Assembly (NCBI RefSeq): GCF_009649225.1
Contig: NZ_WJPP01000002.1
Span: 1-64,000 of the forward strand
Source: Spiribacter salilacus
GTDB taxonomy: Bacteria; Pseudomonadota; Gammaproteobacteria; Nitrococcales; Nitrococcaceae
DNA: 64,000 nt
Direction of reading: 5' to 3'
This document shows positions 32,544-43,283 of the stretch, piece after piece. The notes below the pieces were generated by a model that worked only from the letters and a program-made list of their open reading frames with translations, was not told the DNA's origin and ran no database searches. The stretch's first letter is position 1. Each line of letters starts with the position of its first letter. The position numbers were made by a program, and so were the translations under genes.

Positions 32544-33755
32544 ATGAACCACCCGATGCCAAACGAGATCCTTTCGGTCTCACAACTTAACGAGACCGTG
32601 CGCCAATTACTTGACCAAGCGCTCCCGCCGCTGTGGGTTGAGGGCGAAATCTCCAATTTGGCCCGCCCCGCTTCAGGGCATCTTTACTTCAGCTTAAAAG
32701 ATAGTAACGCTCAGGTACGTTGCGCTTTTTTTCGCCATCGCGCCAGCCGTGGCCGCTTTACACCGAACAATGGAGATCAAGTGCGCCTGCGCGCCAAGGT
32801 GGGGCTGTACACCGCACGCGGTGAATATCAGCTGATCGTAGAGCACTTAGAAGCCGCGGGCGATGGCGCCCTGCAGCGCGCCTTTGAAGCACTCCGCGCC
32901 AAACTACAAGCCGAAGGGCTTTTTGATACCGAACACAAGCGGCCACTTCCCTCCCTGCCAAAGCGCATTGGCGTAATCACCTCGGCCACCGGGGCTGCGG
33001 TGCGTGACATTATTAGTGTTTTACAACGGCGCAGCCCAGCCACCGCCGTCTTAATTTATCCCGTTACCGTGCAAGGCGACAGTGCGCCCGACGACATTGT
33101 CAATGCCATTGCGCTTGCCAATCAGCGTGCGGAAACCGATGTGCTGATTGTGGGGCGTGGTGGTGGCTCGCTCGAAGACTTGCAAGCATTTAATGATGAG
33201 CGCGTGGCGCGGGCCATTCATGCCAGCACATTGCCTATTGTGAGTGCCGTTGGGCATGAGGTGGATGTTTCTATTGCTGATTGGGTCGCTGATTACCGCG
33301 CGGCCACCCCTTCAGCCGCCGCAGAAACCCTTTCACCCGATGCCGATGCGCTGGCACAGCAATTCGCGCGACTGGCACATCAGCTCAAAAGCGCCCTGGG
33401 CCGGCGTTTTGCAGATCACCAAACGCGGCTGTCAAATTTGGCGCGGCGGCTTGATGCACAACATCCAGGCCGGCAACTTCAAGAGCGAAGTCAGCGACTA
33501 GACGAACTGGATCAACGGCTTCGGCACGCCATGCAGCAACGCCTTGGGCGGCTTCACGAGCAAATTGGCAATCTTAGCCATCGTCTGCAAACTATCAGCC
33601 CCTTGGCTACATTGCAGCGCGGCTATGCCATTGTGACCGACCCCAGCACGGGTACAATTCTGCGCGAGGCCAGCGCCGCAGAGCCGGGGCAAGATGTGCA
33701 GATACAATTAAGCCAGGGTGAGATCAGCGCACAGGTAAAAAAGGTAAAAACCTGA
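32544..33755 (+). CDS. xseA: Exodeoxyribonuclease VII large subunit
   Basis: 403 residues from ATG 32544. The N-terminal OB fold (LPPLWVEGEISNLARPASGH) leads to the catalytic core with GRGGGSLEDLQAFN, SAVGHEVD and ADYRAATPSAAAE. The C-terminus contains a long coiled coil and ends GEISAQVKKVKT. It degrades single-stranded DNA with the small subunit XseB, which is not in this window. It lacks an obvious operon partner. Confidence 0.96.
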   Translation: MNHPMPNEILSVSQLNETVRQLLDQALPPLWVEGEISNLARPASGHLYFSLKDSNAQVRCAFFRHRASRGRFTPNNGDQVRLRAKVGLYTARGEYQLIVEHLEAAGDGALQRAFEALRAKLQAEGLFDTEHKRPLPSLPKRIGVITSATGAAVRDIISVLQRRSPATAVLIYPVTVQGDSAPDDIVNAIALANQRAETDVLIVGRGGGSLEDLQAFNDERVARAIHASTLPIVSAVGHEVDVSIADWVADYRAATPSAAAETLSPDADALAQQFARLAHQLKSALGRRFADHQTRLSNLARRLDAQHPGRQLQERSQRLDELDQRLRHAMQQRLGRLHEQIGNLSHRLQTISPLATLQRGYAIVTDPSTGTILREASAAEPGQDVQIQLSQGEISAQVKKVKT

Positions 33756-33803
33756 TCCACGCTGGCTTGTTGATTGGGAAGACACAGCGCATCATCTACG
33801 ATT

Positions 33804-36800
33804 ATGAACTTGAATACCGCACTCGCCCGGCATGGGCTCGATTTTACGCGCCTACAAACCCCTGAAGGCCTAGCTGAGCTAGATGCCTTATTTTTGCGAA
33901 CACTCGATACTAGTGATGCCACGCTTAGCGAAGCATTACGTGCGTATCGAAAACGCGATAGCGACCTACCTGGCACCGCCAATAGCGAGCTGTTATTGGC
34001 CATTGCACCGCACCTTGAAGCGTTTATTGGCGATGTTTTTGGTATTCAAGACGCGTTAGATGAGTTGCAGGCACGCATTGTGGCAGACGATGTAGTGATG
34101 GCGTTTAAGCAGGCGTATGTGCAAAAACGCGTTAAAAAACATCGCCAACCCATTGAATCAACCTTTGGCGAGCTAGATGCCGCGGTCAAGGCTGGCCTCG
34201 GCGGTGGCTCACATGGCGAGGATGAAGAGCGCGCGATTGCCGAGCTGGCCATGGCGTTGCTTGACGATGCAGACACCAACGCCGAGGCCATTGAGCTAAT
34301 CACCGCTTGGTGCAAGCTGGCGCGGCAAACGCCCGAAGGGCAGGCCCGCGTGGCCGGCTGGGCCAGCTTTCGGCTACCCGCACGGGTTGACCCACTCAAT
34401 CGCGTTGATACCGAAATTCAGTCTGTTGAGCAGATTGATCGACTTGCCGCACCGGCCAATGCGCAGCGCCACCGCGATGGATTTTCGCTAACCGATGCGC
34501 GGATGGACTCACGCCAAGTGCAAAGCGAGGTGCATTACTGCATTTATTGCCATGATCACGAAGGTGATTTTTGCTCACGTGGGTTTCCTGAGAAAAAAAC
34601 CGAGCCGGGGCTCGGGTTTAAGCAAGACCCACTGGGCGTAACGCTTACCGGTTGCCCGCTAGAAGAAAAAATCTCAGAAATGCATCTGCTGCGGCGCGAA
34701 GGGCTTAACCTAGCCGCGCTGGCAATGGTGATGGTAGACAACCCCATGGTGCCTGCCACCGGACACCGAATTTGCAATGACTGCATGAAAGGCTGCATCT
34801 ACCAAAAACAAGATCCGGTTAATATCCCGCAAATTGAAACCCGCGTGCTCACCGATACGCTTGAGCTGCCCTGGGGCGTTGAGCTTTATCATCTGCTTAC
34901 GCGCTGGAACCCGCTACGGCGCGAGCAATACGTACAGCAGCCCGATAACGGGCGCCGGGTTTTGGTGGCGGGCTTAGGGCCGGCCGGCTTTACAATCGCC
35001 CATCATCTAACCATGACAGGCACCGCCGTAGTGGGTATTGATGGGCTAAAAATCGAGCCCTTGCCCGCCGAGCTGCTGGAGCAGCCCGTGGCGCATTGGG
35101 ATGATTTGGTTGAAGATTTAGATGAGCGAATTTTGCTCGGCTTTGGCGGCGTGGCGGAATACGGGATTACCGTACGTTGGGATAAGAACTTTCTTAAGCT
35201 CATTTATCTTACGCTAGCGCGACGGCATCATTTTCAGGCCTTTGGCGGCGTGCGCCTTGGCGGCACCCTCACCTTAGACGATGCGTGGGAGCTGGGTTTT
35301 GATCATGTAGTCAACGCCACCGGCGCGGGGCTGCCGCGCGTGGTGCCGATGGGTAATAGCCTTGCTCGAGGTATGCGCCAAGCCAGTGATTTCCTGATGG
35401 CGCTGCAGCTAACCGGGGCAGCCAAGGCCTCTAGCCTAGCCAGCCTTCAGGTGCGTTTGCCGGCCGTGGTGATTGGCGGTGGACTCACCGGCATCGATAC
35501 CGCCACCGAAGTACAGGCCTATTACATTAAACAGGTTGAAAAAATCCTAAGCCGGCATGAACAGCTTTGCGAGCGGATTGGTGCAGAGGCCGTCACCCGC
35601 GGCATGAACGAAGAAGACCTAGCCACGCTAGATGAATTCGTTACCCATGGAAAGGCGGTGCGCGCCGAGCGCCTCGCCGCCGCGCGCGATGGCCGCGAGC
35701 CAGACTTCAGTGCCTTATTAAAAAGCTGGGGTGGCGTGACCGTTGCGTATCGCAAGTCGCTGACCGATTCTCCAGCCTATACGCGTAACCACGAAGAAGT
35801 AGCTAAGGCGATGGAAGAAGGCCTGCTTTACGCTGAGGGCCTTGAGCCGGTGCATGCCGAGGTAGATGACTACGCGCATGTCAGCGGCCTAGTGTGCCGA
35901 AATCGCGAAACCGGCGAAACGCAGCGGTTATCAGCGCGTGCCATTTTTATTGCCGCTGGCACCGTGCCCAACACCATTTACGAGCGTGAGCACAGCGGCA
36001 CCTTTGAGCTTGATGGCGATCATTTCCGCCCGCATGAGCTCGTCGACAAAACGCTCACGGCTACCGAGGATGCCGAGCATAGTAAAAAACCGACCTTCGG
36101 CCCCTTTACCTCATACCAGCAGGGTGGCCGTCGCGTGAGCTTTATTGGCGATACCCACCCGGCTTTTCATGGCAGTGTGGTTAAAGCCATTGCCTCGGGC
36201 ATGCGCACCTACCCGTATGTTTTAGCTGCGATGGCGCTGGAGCCCGCAGCCGATACGCGCAGCCATGCCGAGTTTATGACAAGCATAGATGATCTGCTCT
36301 CCGCCCGAGTGGTTGAAGTCAAGCGAGACAACCCCGCCATGATCGAGCTGTGGGTGCGTGCGCCCATGGCTGCACGTAATTTTAAGGCGGGGCAATTTTT
36401 CCGGCTGCAAACGTATGAGTCTTTATCGCCCGTTGTGGCGGGCACCCGCTTGCAGATTCCGGTAATTACCGTGTCTGGTACCGGTGTGCGTAATGACTGT
36501 ATTCGGCTCATGATTTTACAATGGGGTGCAGGGCCTCGCTTGGTCGGCCGCCTACAACCGGGTGATCCGCTGGTCTTAATGGGCCCCACCGGGGCGCCAA
36601 CCGATATGCCGAGCAATCGCACCATCATGGTTGTGGCTGGGCGCTGGGGGGCTGCCGTTATGCTAGATATCGGCGCTGCTTTGCGTGCCGCGGGCAATCG
36701 GGTCCTTTATGTAGCGGCCTTTGGCGCAGCGGCTGATGTGGATCATCAAGATGAGCTGGAGGCCGGTGCTGATCAAATTATTTGGTGTACTGCGCGCGGC

Positions 36801-37286
36801 CCACAAATTAGTGCACGCCGGCCACAAGACATCAGCCTAGAGGCAACGGATATGATCGACGTTGTCCGCCGCTATGCCCATGGCGAGATCGGTCCTGCCA
36901 GTGGCGGCATTCCGCTACACGATGTCGATCGCATTATGGTGATGGGTGGCACGGGCTTACTGCAGGGTTTTCAAGATGCCATAAAGGGCGAGCTCAAGCC
37001 GCTAGTGGCGCCAAATTGCGACGCCTTTGGCACGGTGGGCAGCCCCATGCAGTGCATGTTGCAGGGCGTTTGCGCGCAGTGCTTGCAATGGCAGATCGAT
37101 CCAGTCACAGGCAAGCGGACGCGCGCGGTGTTCTCCTGTGCCGGGCAGGATCAGCCGCTGGATTGTATTGATTTGGAGAATCTGGCCGCACGTCAGCAGC
37201 AAAATCGCTTAAGCGACCGACTTAATGCGCAGTGGTTAGAGCAGGTGTTACTTGAAGCACCGCCGGTGACTAGCTCTCAAGAATAA
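33804..37286 (+). CDS. Large GltD-like/PyrK-like FAD and iron-sulfur oxidoreductase
   Basis: 1160 residues from ATG 33804. A helical N-terminal region of about 250 residues precedes a Cys-rich segment (HYCIYCHDHEGDFC, GCPLEEKISEMH, HRICNDCMKGC) like the Fe-S module before GltD. A dinucleotide fold follows (VLVAGLGPAGFTIAHHL) with a second one (AVVIGGGLTGIDTATEV). From about residue 845 there is a ferredoxin-reductase-like FAD/NAD domain and a PyrK-type [2Fe-2S] segment (CMLQGVCAQCLQW, SCAGQDQPLDC). The module order resembles a fusion of NfnB and NfnA. The reaction and partner are not known. It overlaps the acpS end by 17 bp convergently. Confidence 0.85.
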   Translation: MNLNTALARHGLDFTRLQTPEGLAELDALFLRTLDTSDATLSEALRAYRKRDSDLPGTANSELLLAIAPHLEAFIGDVFGIQDALDELQARIVADDVVMAFKQAYVQKRVKKHRQPIESTFGELDAAVKAGLGGGSHGEDEERAIAELAMALLDDADTNAEAIELITAWCKLARQTPEGQARVAGWASFRLPARVDPLNRVDTEIQSVEQIDRLAAPANAQRHRDGFSLTDARMDSRQVQSEVHYCIYCHDHEGDFCSRGFPEKKTEPGLGFKQDPLGVTLTGCPLEEKISEMHLLRREGLNLAALAMVMVDNPMVPATGHRICNDCMKGCIYQKQDPVNIPQIETRVLTDTLELPWGVELYHLLTRWNPLRREQYVQQPDNGRRVLVAGLGPAGFTIAHHLTMTGTAVVGIDGLKIEPLPAELLEQPVAHWDDLVEDLDERILLGFGGVAEYGITVRWDKNFLKLIYLTLARRHHFQAFGGVRLGGTLTLDDAWELGFDHVVNATGAGLPRVVPMGNSLARGMRQASDFLMALQLTGAAKASSLASLQVRLPAVVIGGGLTGIDTATEVQAYYIKQVEKILSRHEQLCERIGAEAVTRGMNEEDLATLDEFVTHGKAVRAERLAAARDGREPDFSALLKSWGGVTVAYRKSLTDSPAYTRNHEEVAKAMEEGLLYAEGLEPVHAEVDDYAHVSGLVCRNRETGETQRLSARAIFIAAGTVPNTIYEREHSGTFELDGDHFRPHELVDKTLTATEDAEHSKKPTFGPFTSYQQGGRRVSFIGDTHPAFHGSVVKAIASGMRTYPYVLAAMALEPAADTRSHAEFMTSIDDLLSARVVEVKRDNPAMIELWVRAPMAARNFKAGQFFRLQTYESLSPVVAGTRLQIPVITVSGTGVRNDCIRLMILQWGAGPRLVGRLQPGDPLVLMGPTGAPTDMPSNRTIMVVAGRWGAAVMLDIGAALRAAGNRVLYVAAFGAAADVDHQDELEAGADQIIWCTARGPQISARRPQDISLEATDMIDVVRRYAHGEIGPASGGIPLHDVDRIMVMGGTGLLQGFQDAIKGELKPLVAPNCDAFGTVGSPMQCMLQGVCAQCLQWQIDPVTGKRTRAVFSCAGQDQPLDCIDLENLAARQQQNRLSDRLNAQWLEQVLLEAPPVTSSQE

Positions 37287-37650
37287 CCACCGCCATAGCG
37301 TAAGCGCGCTCATCGCTAATGCTTAGGTGTGTACTCGATACGCCCAGCTGCTGTGCGCGTATGGCAGCTGGGCCACTGAGCACCAGCTTAGGCGCACCGG
37401 CATCATCATGGGCCACAATCAGGTCATGAAAGCTTGCCTGCGCGCCAATGCCACAGCCCAGTGCCTTAGCAGCGGCTTCTTTGGCGGCAAACCGGCGTGC
37501 TAGCAGCGCTGCCGGCTGAGCCGCACTAGCCAACGCGGGGTATTCCTGCTGGCTCAGCAGCCGCTTAGCAAACCGCTCACCATGCGCGGCGTAGATTTGC
37601 TGCATCCGCGCAATCTCTACCACATCTGTGCCGAGCCCTAGAATACTCAA
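37270..37650 (-). CDS. acpS: Holo-[acyl-carrier-protein] synthase
   Basis: 126 residues. The Mg-binding motif [10 protein letters not shown] appears as [14 protein letters not shown], and [15 protein letters not shown] carries the conserved Glu and Lys. It transfers 4'-phosphopantetheine from CoA to apo-ACP. The start overlaps the pdxJ stop by four bases, the usual pdxJ-acpS pairing. Confidence 0.96.
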   Translation of the reverse strand: MSILGLGTDVVEIARMQQIYAAHGERFAKRLLSQQEYPALASAAQPAALLARRFAAKEAAAKALGCGIGAQASFHDLIVAHDDAGAPKLVLSGPAAIRAQQLGVSSTHLSISDERAYAMAVVILES

Positions 37651-38396
37651 TGGCGCGCATCCTGAATCAATCGCTTCATCTCACGCACGGCTGCTTCAAA
37701 TCCAGTAAATACGGCCCGCGCCACAATGCTATGCCCAATATTGAGCTCGGTGACTTCGCGCAGCGCAGCAATTGGCGCCACATTATGATAATGCAGACCA
37801 TGACCTGCATTAATCTGCAGGCCCAACGAATGCCCCAGCACGGCGGCATCATGAATGCGCTGAAATTCTGCATGAATTGTCGTATCCGTACCCGCTTCAG
37901 CAAACTGCCCGGTATGCAGCTCAACCACCTGTGCCCCCGCTGCCACAGCGGCATGTAGTTGATCAGGCTCTGGGTCAATAAATAAAGACACCCGAATACC
38001 GGCTTGTTGAAGTTCGGTCGTTGCTTCAGTAATGCGCGATAGCTGCCCGGCCACATCAAGCCCGCCCTCGGTGGTGAGCTCTTCACGGCGCTCAGGCACC
38101 AAGCAACAATCCGTTGGCTGGATGCGCTTAGCAATATCGATCATCTCGCCGGTTACCGCCATTTCAAAATTCATTCGCGTTTGTAATGCCTCTGCCAAAC
38201 GCGCCACATCTTGATCATTAATGTGCCGACGGTCTTCGCGCAGATGCACCGTAATTACATCGGCTCCGGCTTGCTCGGCAATTAATGCGGCCAGCACCGG
38301 ATCGGGGTAACGCGTGCCGCGCGCCTGCCGTAATCCCGCAACATGATCGACGTTCACGCCAAGCAGCGGCTCTAAACAGCCTTGATGATGCGCCAT
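37647..38396 (-). CDS. pdxJ: Pyridoxine 5'-phosphate synthase
   Basis: 249 residues. [30 protein letters not shown] and [13 protein letters not shown] are signature segments of the PdxJ TIM barrel, which makes pyridoxine phosphate from deoxyxylulose 5-phosphate and aminoacetone phosphate. It sits between recO and acpS in one leftward operon. Confidence 0.97.
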   Translation of the reverse strand: MAHHQGCLEPLLGVNVDHVAGLRQARGTRYPDPVLAALIAEQAGADVITVHLREDRRHINDQDVARLAEALQTRMNFEMAVTGEMIDIAKRIQPTDCCLVPERREELTTEGGLDVAGQLSRITEATTELQQAGIRVSLFIDPEPDQLHAAVAAGAQVVELHTGQFAEAGTDTTIHAEFQRIHDAAVLGHSLGLQINAGHGLHYHNVAPIAALREVTELNIGHSIVARAVFTGFEAAVREMKRLIQDARH

Positions 38397-38398
38397 GT

Positions 38399-39109
38399 TT
38401 AAAAAGCTCCTTTCTCTGGAAAGCGGGCATACAGCTCGCGTGTTTTCAGTGGCTTTGAGCCTAAATGCGGCTGTAGCGCGGCGCGCATCAACGCTCGGCT
38501 TGCGCGCGCCACCTCAGCCGTCATTAAAGGTTGCGCTAATCCAATCAGGGTTGCTCCAACAACCACTAGCCCGGCCGCGGTAGCGTTGGCGACGGGTTCA
38601 GCGCCGCGCTCTGGGTCGTAACGATACCACTGCGCTGGCTTTAATAAAGCCCCGCCAAGGTCATGCGTTAAAGGCAGGCCATAGCCCAACATCTGTAGCA
38701 AATCACGCTCAAAAGTGCGCAGGGCAACCGCCTCATCAAAATCGGGCATCGTCAAACGCTCTAAGGCAGTTAAATACGCTTCGAATAAACCCGGGTACGG
38801 ATCGTGCCTTGCCAGCAAACGCAGCAGCAGCTCGTTGAGATAGAAACCGCTAATTAATGGGCGGCCATGCAACGCCAACGGCTGACCTGCTGGCTCTACC
38901 TGGCGCAGCGTGCCTAGCTCACCGCGTAGGCGCCAATCTAAGGCCACCGGTCGAAAGGGTTGTAATAAGGCGGCTGTTGGCGAGCGTTGCCGTCGCACGC
39001 CGCGGGCCACTAAGCCGAGCCGGCCATGGCTGCGTGTTAAAATTTCAAGCAATAAGCTTGTATTGCGATAAGCCCGGGTATGTAGAACAAACGCCGGCTC
39101 AAGCGACAT
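38399..39109 (-). CDS. recO: DNA repair protein RecO
   Basis: 236 residues. The N-terminal OB fold ([20 protein letters not shown]) and the helical C-terminus with [17 protein letters not shown] and [11 protein letters not shown] fit RecO, which loads RecA at SSB-coated gaps with RecR. No zinc-finger Cys are visible, as in many gammaproteobacterial RecO. ATG overlaps the era stop by one base. Confidence 0.95.
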   Translation of the reverse strand: MSLEPAFVLHTRAYRNTSLLLEILTRSHGRLGLVARGVRRQRSPTAALLQPFRPVALDWRLRGELGTLRQVEPAGQPLALHGRPLISGFYLNELLLRLLARHDPYPGLFEAYLTALERLTMPDFDEAVALRTFERDLLQMLGYGLPLTHDLGGALLKPAQWYRYDPERGAEPVANATAAGLVVVGATLIGLAQPLMTAEVARASRALMRAALQPHLGSKPLKTRELYARFPEKGAF

Positions 39110-40011
39110 TAATCCGCATATCCTAACGATTGCAGGATGCGCGCATCATCTGACCAGCCTTCTCTGACTTTCACCCAAAGCTTAAGGTAAACCCGACCGC
39201 CAAACACACGCTCCATTTCGTGCCTTGCATCGGTGCCAATCTGTTTAGCTCGACTACCGCCTTCACCAATCATAATTTGCCGCTGGCCACGTCGCTCCAC
39301 CCAAATAATAGCGGCAATCCGGCGCAGTTGCCCCTCTTGCTCAAAGGCCTCGATCTCTACCGTGCTGGCATACGGCAGCTCGTCACCCAGTGCTAAGGTG
39401 AGCTGCTCGCGCACAAGCTCTGCGGCCATAAATCGCTCGCTTCGGTCAGTAATCTGATCTTGCGGAAACAGCGGGGGAGATTGCGGCAGCTGCTCAAGAA
39501 TAGCCGCTTCTAGGGCCGCTAGGTTATCCGCTTTTAGAGCAGAGATTGGCACAATTGCCGCAAAGTCATAGCGCTTGCTCAGCCGTTCAATTTCTGGGAG
39601 CAGCTGATTTTTATCACGCACTCGATCAACCTTGTTGACCGCCAGAATCACGGGGCTACGCACCGCGTTAAGCCGGCGTAACACCAAATCTTCGCCTTCA
39701 CCCCAACGCCCCGATTCAACCAGCATCACCACCACATCAACATCGGCAAGCGCGCTGCCCGCAGCATCGTTCAGGTAGCGGTTCATTGCGGTTTTGCCGC
39801 TGTCATGAATACCCGGCGTATCAACGTAAATGATTTGTGCATCCTTACGCTGATGGATGCCCTGAATGCGATGGCGCGTTGTTTGCGGTTTACGCGTAAC
39901 AATAGAGACTTTTTGCTCTAATAAGGCATTGAGCAAGGTTGACTTGCCAACGTTAGGCCGGCCGACCAACGCCACAAAACCCGCCTTAAACCCTTCTGGA
40001 ACCTCACTCAT
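39109..40011 (-). CDS. era: GTPase Era
   Basis: 300 residues. The G1 motif is GRPNVGKSTLLN, G3 is DTPGIH and G4 is NKVD. The C-terminal KH domain (ERRGQRQIMIGEGGSRAKQI) binds the 3' end of 16S rRNA. It acts in 30S subunit maturation. It overlaps rnc by four bases (ATGA). Confidence 0.98.
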   Translation of the reverse strand: MSEVPEGFKAGFVALVGRPNVGKSTLLNALLEQKVSIVTRKPQTTRHRIQGIHQRKDAQIIYVDTPGIHDSGKTAMNRYLNDAAGSALADVDVVVMLVESGRWGEGEDLVLRRLNAVRSPVILAVNKVDRVRDKNQLLPEIERLSKRYDFAAIVPISALKADNLAALEAAILEQLPQSPPLFPQDQITDRSERFMAAELVREQLTLALGDELPYASTVEIEAFEQEGQLRRIAAIIWVERRGQRQIMIGEGGSRAKQIGTDARHEMERVFGGRVYLKLWVKVREGWSDDARILQSLGYAD

Positions 40012-40736
40012 TTATCAGACTCCGTGGCAGGGTCATCAATACCCAGCTTAAATAATAAATCGGCAGCAGCGGCCTGCTCGCCAGCACGACGGCTGCCTGC
40101 GCTACCCGCGCCGACCAATGTAATCGTCTCAACCCGGCAAGACACGGTAAACACCTGCTCATGCGCACGGCCGGCAATATCGTCTACCTGGTATTCAGGC
40201 AACGGTAATTGACGGCTTTGAAGATATTCTTGAAGACGCGTTTTGGGGTCTTTTTTTGCTTTCATCTTCGGCAAATCAGCAAAATGCTGGGCATACAGCC
40301 GTTGAATCATATCTTGGCAGGCATCAAAACCGCCATCCAAATAAACCGCACCTAAAACCGCCTCAAGCGTATCGGCAAGGATAGAATCTCGCCGATGACC
40401 GCCGCTTTTTAGCTCTCCACCACCTAGCTCAACGTAATCGCCAAGCTCAATGCTCCGCGCGATGCCCGCTAGGGCTGATTTGTTCACTAAAGCGGCCCGT
40501 AACCGACTAAGATCGCCCTCCTGAAGATCAGGGCGACGATGGTAGAGCTCTGCGGCAACCACAAAGTTCAAAATACCATCGCCCAAGAACTCTAGGCGCT
40601 CGTTGTTTTCGTCAGAGACACTGCGATGCGTTAGCGCTTGAGCGAGCAAACGCGCATCATTAAAAGACCACCCAAGCCGCTTGCTGAGTGTCTCAATCAA
40701 TTCGCTGGCCAAGCCGCCCCCAATTGATGCCGCCAT
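40008..40736 (-). CDS. rnc: Ribonuclease III
   Basis: 242 residues. The catalytic signature NERLEFLGDGIL and the second acidic motif DTLEAVLGAVYLD are present. The C-terminal double-strand RNA-binding domain starts DPKTRLQEYLQSR. It processes rRNA and structured mRNA. The ATG at 40736 overlaps lepB by 44 bases; a TTG at 40712 would give a shorter overlap. Confidence 0.97.
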   Translation of the reverse strand: MAASIGGGLASELIETLSKRLGWSFNDARLLAQALTHRSVSDENNERLEFLGDGILNFVVAAELYHRRPDLQEGDLSRLRAALVNKSALAGIARSIELGDYVELGGGELKSGGHRRDSILADTLEAVLGAVYLDGGFDACQDMIQRLYAQHFADLPKMKAKKDPKTRLQEYLQSRQLPLPEYQVDDIAGRAHEQVFTVSCRVETITLVGAGSAGSRRAGEQAAAADLLFKLGIDDPATESDK

Positions 40737-41427
40737 TCCAGCTCATCCAAATAAAGAACGCCTCACCCACAAAGTGATCACGCTGCACCGGGCCCCAAAA
40801 GCGACTGTCGCTACTGCGATCGCGGTTATCTCCCATCACAAAATAATGATCGGCCGGCACTTCAAAGGAAAACTCGCGCCCGCCTCTTTCATCAAAAACC
40901 AACAATTGATGCGAGATTTCACCAATCTGCTCCTCACGTAGCAGAAACTCAGGATCGCCTTGCCAGCGACCTAATGCTTTGGTTGGCACCGGCTCGCCAT
41001 TAATTGAAAGCTGCTTGTTGCGGTAGACGAGCTCATCGCCTGGCAGACCGACAACACGCTTAATGTAGTCCTGAGACGGATCAACGGGATAACGAAACAC
41101 GGCTACATCACCACGCTCAGGATTACCCATTGGAACAATTAACTGCCGCCCCACCGGCAGACGCAGCCCATAGCCAAACTTATTAACGACAATAAAATCG
41201 CCCGCCTCTAGGGTGGGCATCATCGAGCCAGAAGGAATTCTGAAAGGCTCGATAATAAATGAACGAATCACAAGAACCGCCAGGATCACGGGAAACACGG
41301 AGCGGGAGAAATCAACCCACCATGACATCCCTCCGGTATAGCCCCGACGGCGGCGTCGCTTATCAAATGCCCAAGTCACACCGGTAAGCAGCGTTACCAA
41401 CACCAGTACTGCTTCAAAGTTAATCAT
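40693..41427 (-). CDS. lepB: Signal peptidase I
   Basis: 244 residues. One N-terminal transmembrane helix is followed by a second near VFPVILAVLVIRSFI. The catalytic Ser is in IPSGSMMPTL and the catalytic Lys in YIKRVVGLPGD, with the box GDNRDRSSDSR. It removes signal peptides in the inner membrane. It overlaps the lepA stop by one base. Confidence 0.97.
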   Translation of the reverse strand: MINFEAVLVLVTLLTGVTWAFDKRRRRRGYTGGMSWWVDFSRSVFPVILAVLVIRSFIIEPFRIPSGSMMPTLEAGDFIVVNKFGYGLRLPVGRQLIVPMGNPERGDVAVFRYPVDPSQDYIKRVVGLPGDELVYRNKQLSINGEPVPTKALGRWQGDPEFLLREEQIGEISHQLLVFDERGGREFSFEVPADHYFVMGDNRDRSSDSRFWGPVQRDHFVGEAFFIWMSWNGGINWGRLGQRID

Positions 41428-43226
41428 TAGCGATTATCCACCTGCAGTACGGCCAAAAAAGCATCCTGTGGAATTTCTACACGCCCAACCTGTTTCATTC
41501 GGCGCTTGCCCTCTTTTTGTTTTTCTAACAATTTTTTCTTACGCGTAATATCGCCACCATAGCATTTTGCCGTTACGTTCTTACGCAAGGCCTTCACCGT
41601 TGAGCGGGCGATAATTTTCGAGCCAATCGATGCCTGAATTGCCACCTCAAACATCTGCCGCGGGATAATTTCTTTTAACCGCTCGGTTAGCTCGCGCCCT
41701 CGCGACTCTGCCTGATCGCGATGCACAATAACCGACAGGGCATCTACACGATCGCCATTCACTAAAATATCGAGTTTGACTAAGCGCTCGGCTTGAAAAC
41801 GGCGAAATTCATAATCGAAGGAGGCATAGCCCCGACTCGCTGATTTCAGACGATCAAAGAAATCTAGCACCACCTCACCCATTGGCATTTCATATTCAAG
41901 CGAAATCTGATTACCCACGTACTGCATGCCCTTTTGGGTACCCCGCTTATCTTCGCAGAGTTTAATGACTGCCCCTACATGCTCTTGCGGCACCAAAATG
42001 CTGGCATGAATAATGGGTTCTCTAATTTCTTGCACCGAGTTAGGTGGCGGCAGCTGAGAGGGATTATGGATTTGCAAAACCTGGCCGTCTTTATCTAATA
42101 CCTCATGCACAACGGTGGGCGCCGTGGTTATTAGGTCTAGGCCATACTCGCGCTCTAGCCGCTCTTGGATAATTTCCATGTGCAGCATGCCCAAAAAACC
42201 AATCCGAAACCCAAACCCTAGGGCTTCGGAATTTTCTGGCTCATAGTGCAATGACGCATCATTCAAACGCAGCTTGCCAAGCGCGTCTCTAAATGACTCG
42301 TAGTCATCTGCGCTGATGGGGAAAACGCCCGCAAATACCCGCGGCTGCACCACCTTAAAGCCAGGCAGCGGTTGTTCTGCAGGCTTTTTTGCATGCGTGA
42401 GCGTATCGCCCACAGGCGCGCCATCAATATCTTTAATACCGGCTACAACATAACCGACACGCCCAGCCGAGAGCGCATCTCGCGGTGTGCGAGTGGGTGT
42501 AAACACACCGAGATCGTCAACCTGAAACTCCCGACCTGTTGACATCACGCGAATGCGATCGCCCTTATTCAAAACGCCATCAAACACCCGCACCAAACAG
42601 ACAACGCCCAGGTAATTATCGAACCATGAGTCAATAATCAGGGCTTTTAGCGGTGCAGACTCCTCGCCAGCGGGCGGCGGGATTTTAGCAACAATGGCTT
42701 CTAATAGATCATCTACGCCCAAGCCGGTTTTTGCGCTAATTGACTGAACATCAGCGCCATCTAGGCCGATAATCTCTTCAATTTGCTGAATCACCTGCTC
42801 GGGTTCTGCGGAGGGCAAATCAATTTTGTTGAGCACAGGAATGACTTCTAGCCCTTGATCGACCGCGGTGTAGCAGTTAGCTACGCTCTGAGCTTCGACC
42901 CCCTGCGAGGCATCCACCAACAGCAATGCGCCTTCACAGGCGTACAAAGAACGGCTGACTTCGTAAGAGAAATCAACATGCCCAGGCGTATCAATAAAGT
43001 TTAACTGGTAGGTTTGCCCATCTTTTGCCACGTAATCTAACGTAACGCTTTGAGCTTTAATCGTAATGCCACGCTCGCGCTCGATATCCATCGAGTCGAG
43101 CACCTGTTCGGCCATTTTGCGGCCAGACAAGGCGCCCGACCGATCGATTAGCCGATCAGCGAGCGTGGATTTTCCATGATCGATATGCGCGATGATGGAG
43201 AAATTGCGAATGTGAGTGATATCCAA
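41427..43226 (-). CDS. lepA: Elongation factor 4 (LepA)
   Basis: 599 residues when started at TTG 43226 ([20 protein letters not shown]), the standard length; a TTG at 43247 would add seven atypical residues. The G motifs are [17 protein letters not shown] and NKIDLPSAE. The C-terminal domain ends [16 protein letters not shown]-like ([18 protein letters not shown]). It back-translocates or remodels stalled ribosomes. It is followed directly by lepB. Confidence 0.97.
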   Translation of the reverse strand: MDITHIRNFSIIAHIDHGKSTLADRLIDRSGALSGRKMAEQVLDSMDIERERGITIKAQSVTLDYVAKDGQTYQLNFIDTPGHVDFSYEVSRSLYACEGALLLVDASQGVEAQSVANCYTAVDQGLEVIPVLNKIDLPSAEPEQVIQQIEEIIGLDGADVQSISAKTGLGVDDLLEAIVAKIPPPAGEESAPLKALIIDSWFDNYLGVVCLVRVFDGVLNKGDRIRVMSTGREFQVDDLGVFTPTRTPRDALSAGRVGYVVAGIKDIDGAPVGDTLTHAKKPAEQPLPGFKVVQPRVFAGVFPISADDYESFRDALGKLRLNDASLHYEPENSEALGFGFRIGFLGMLHMEIIQERLEREYGLDLITTAPTVVHEVLDKDGQVLQIHNPSQLPPPNSVQEIREPIIHASILVPQEHVGAVIKLCEDKRGTQKGMQYVGNQISLEYEMPMGEVVLDFFDRLKSASRGYASFDYEFRRFQAERLVKLDILVNGDRVDALSVIVHRDQAESRGRELTERLKEIIPRQMFEVAIQASIGSKIIARSTVKALRKNVTAKCYGGDITRKKKLLEKQKEGKRRMKQVGRVEIPQDAFLAVLQVDNR

Positions 43227-43283
43227 AACCCAAGACCGCCGAAGCAAAGACCCTTATTGTACCGCGCACCCACGGGATTGTCG

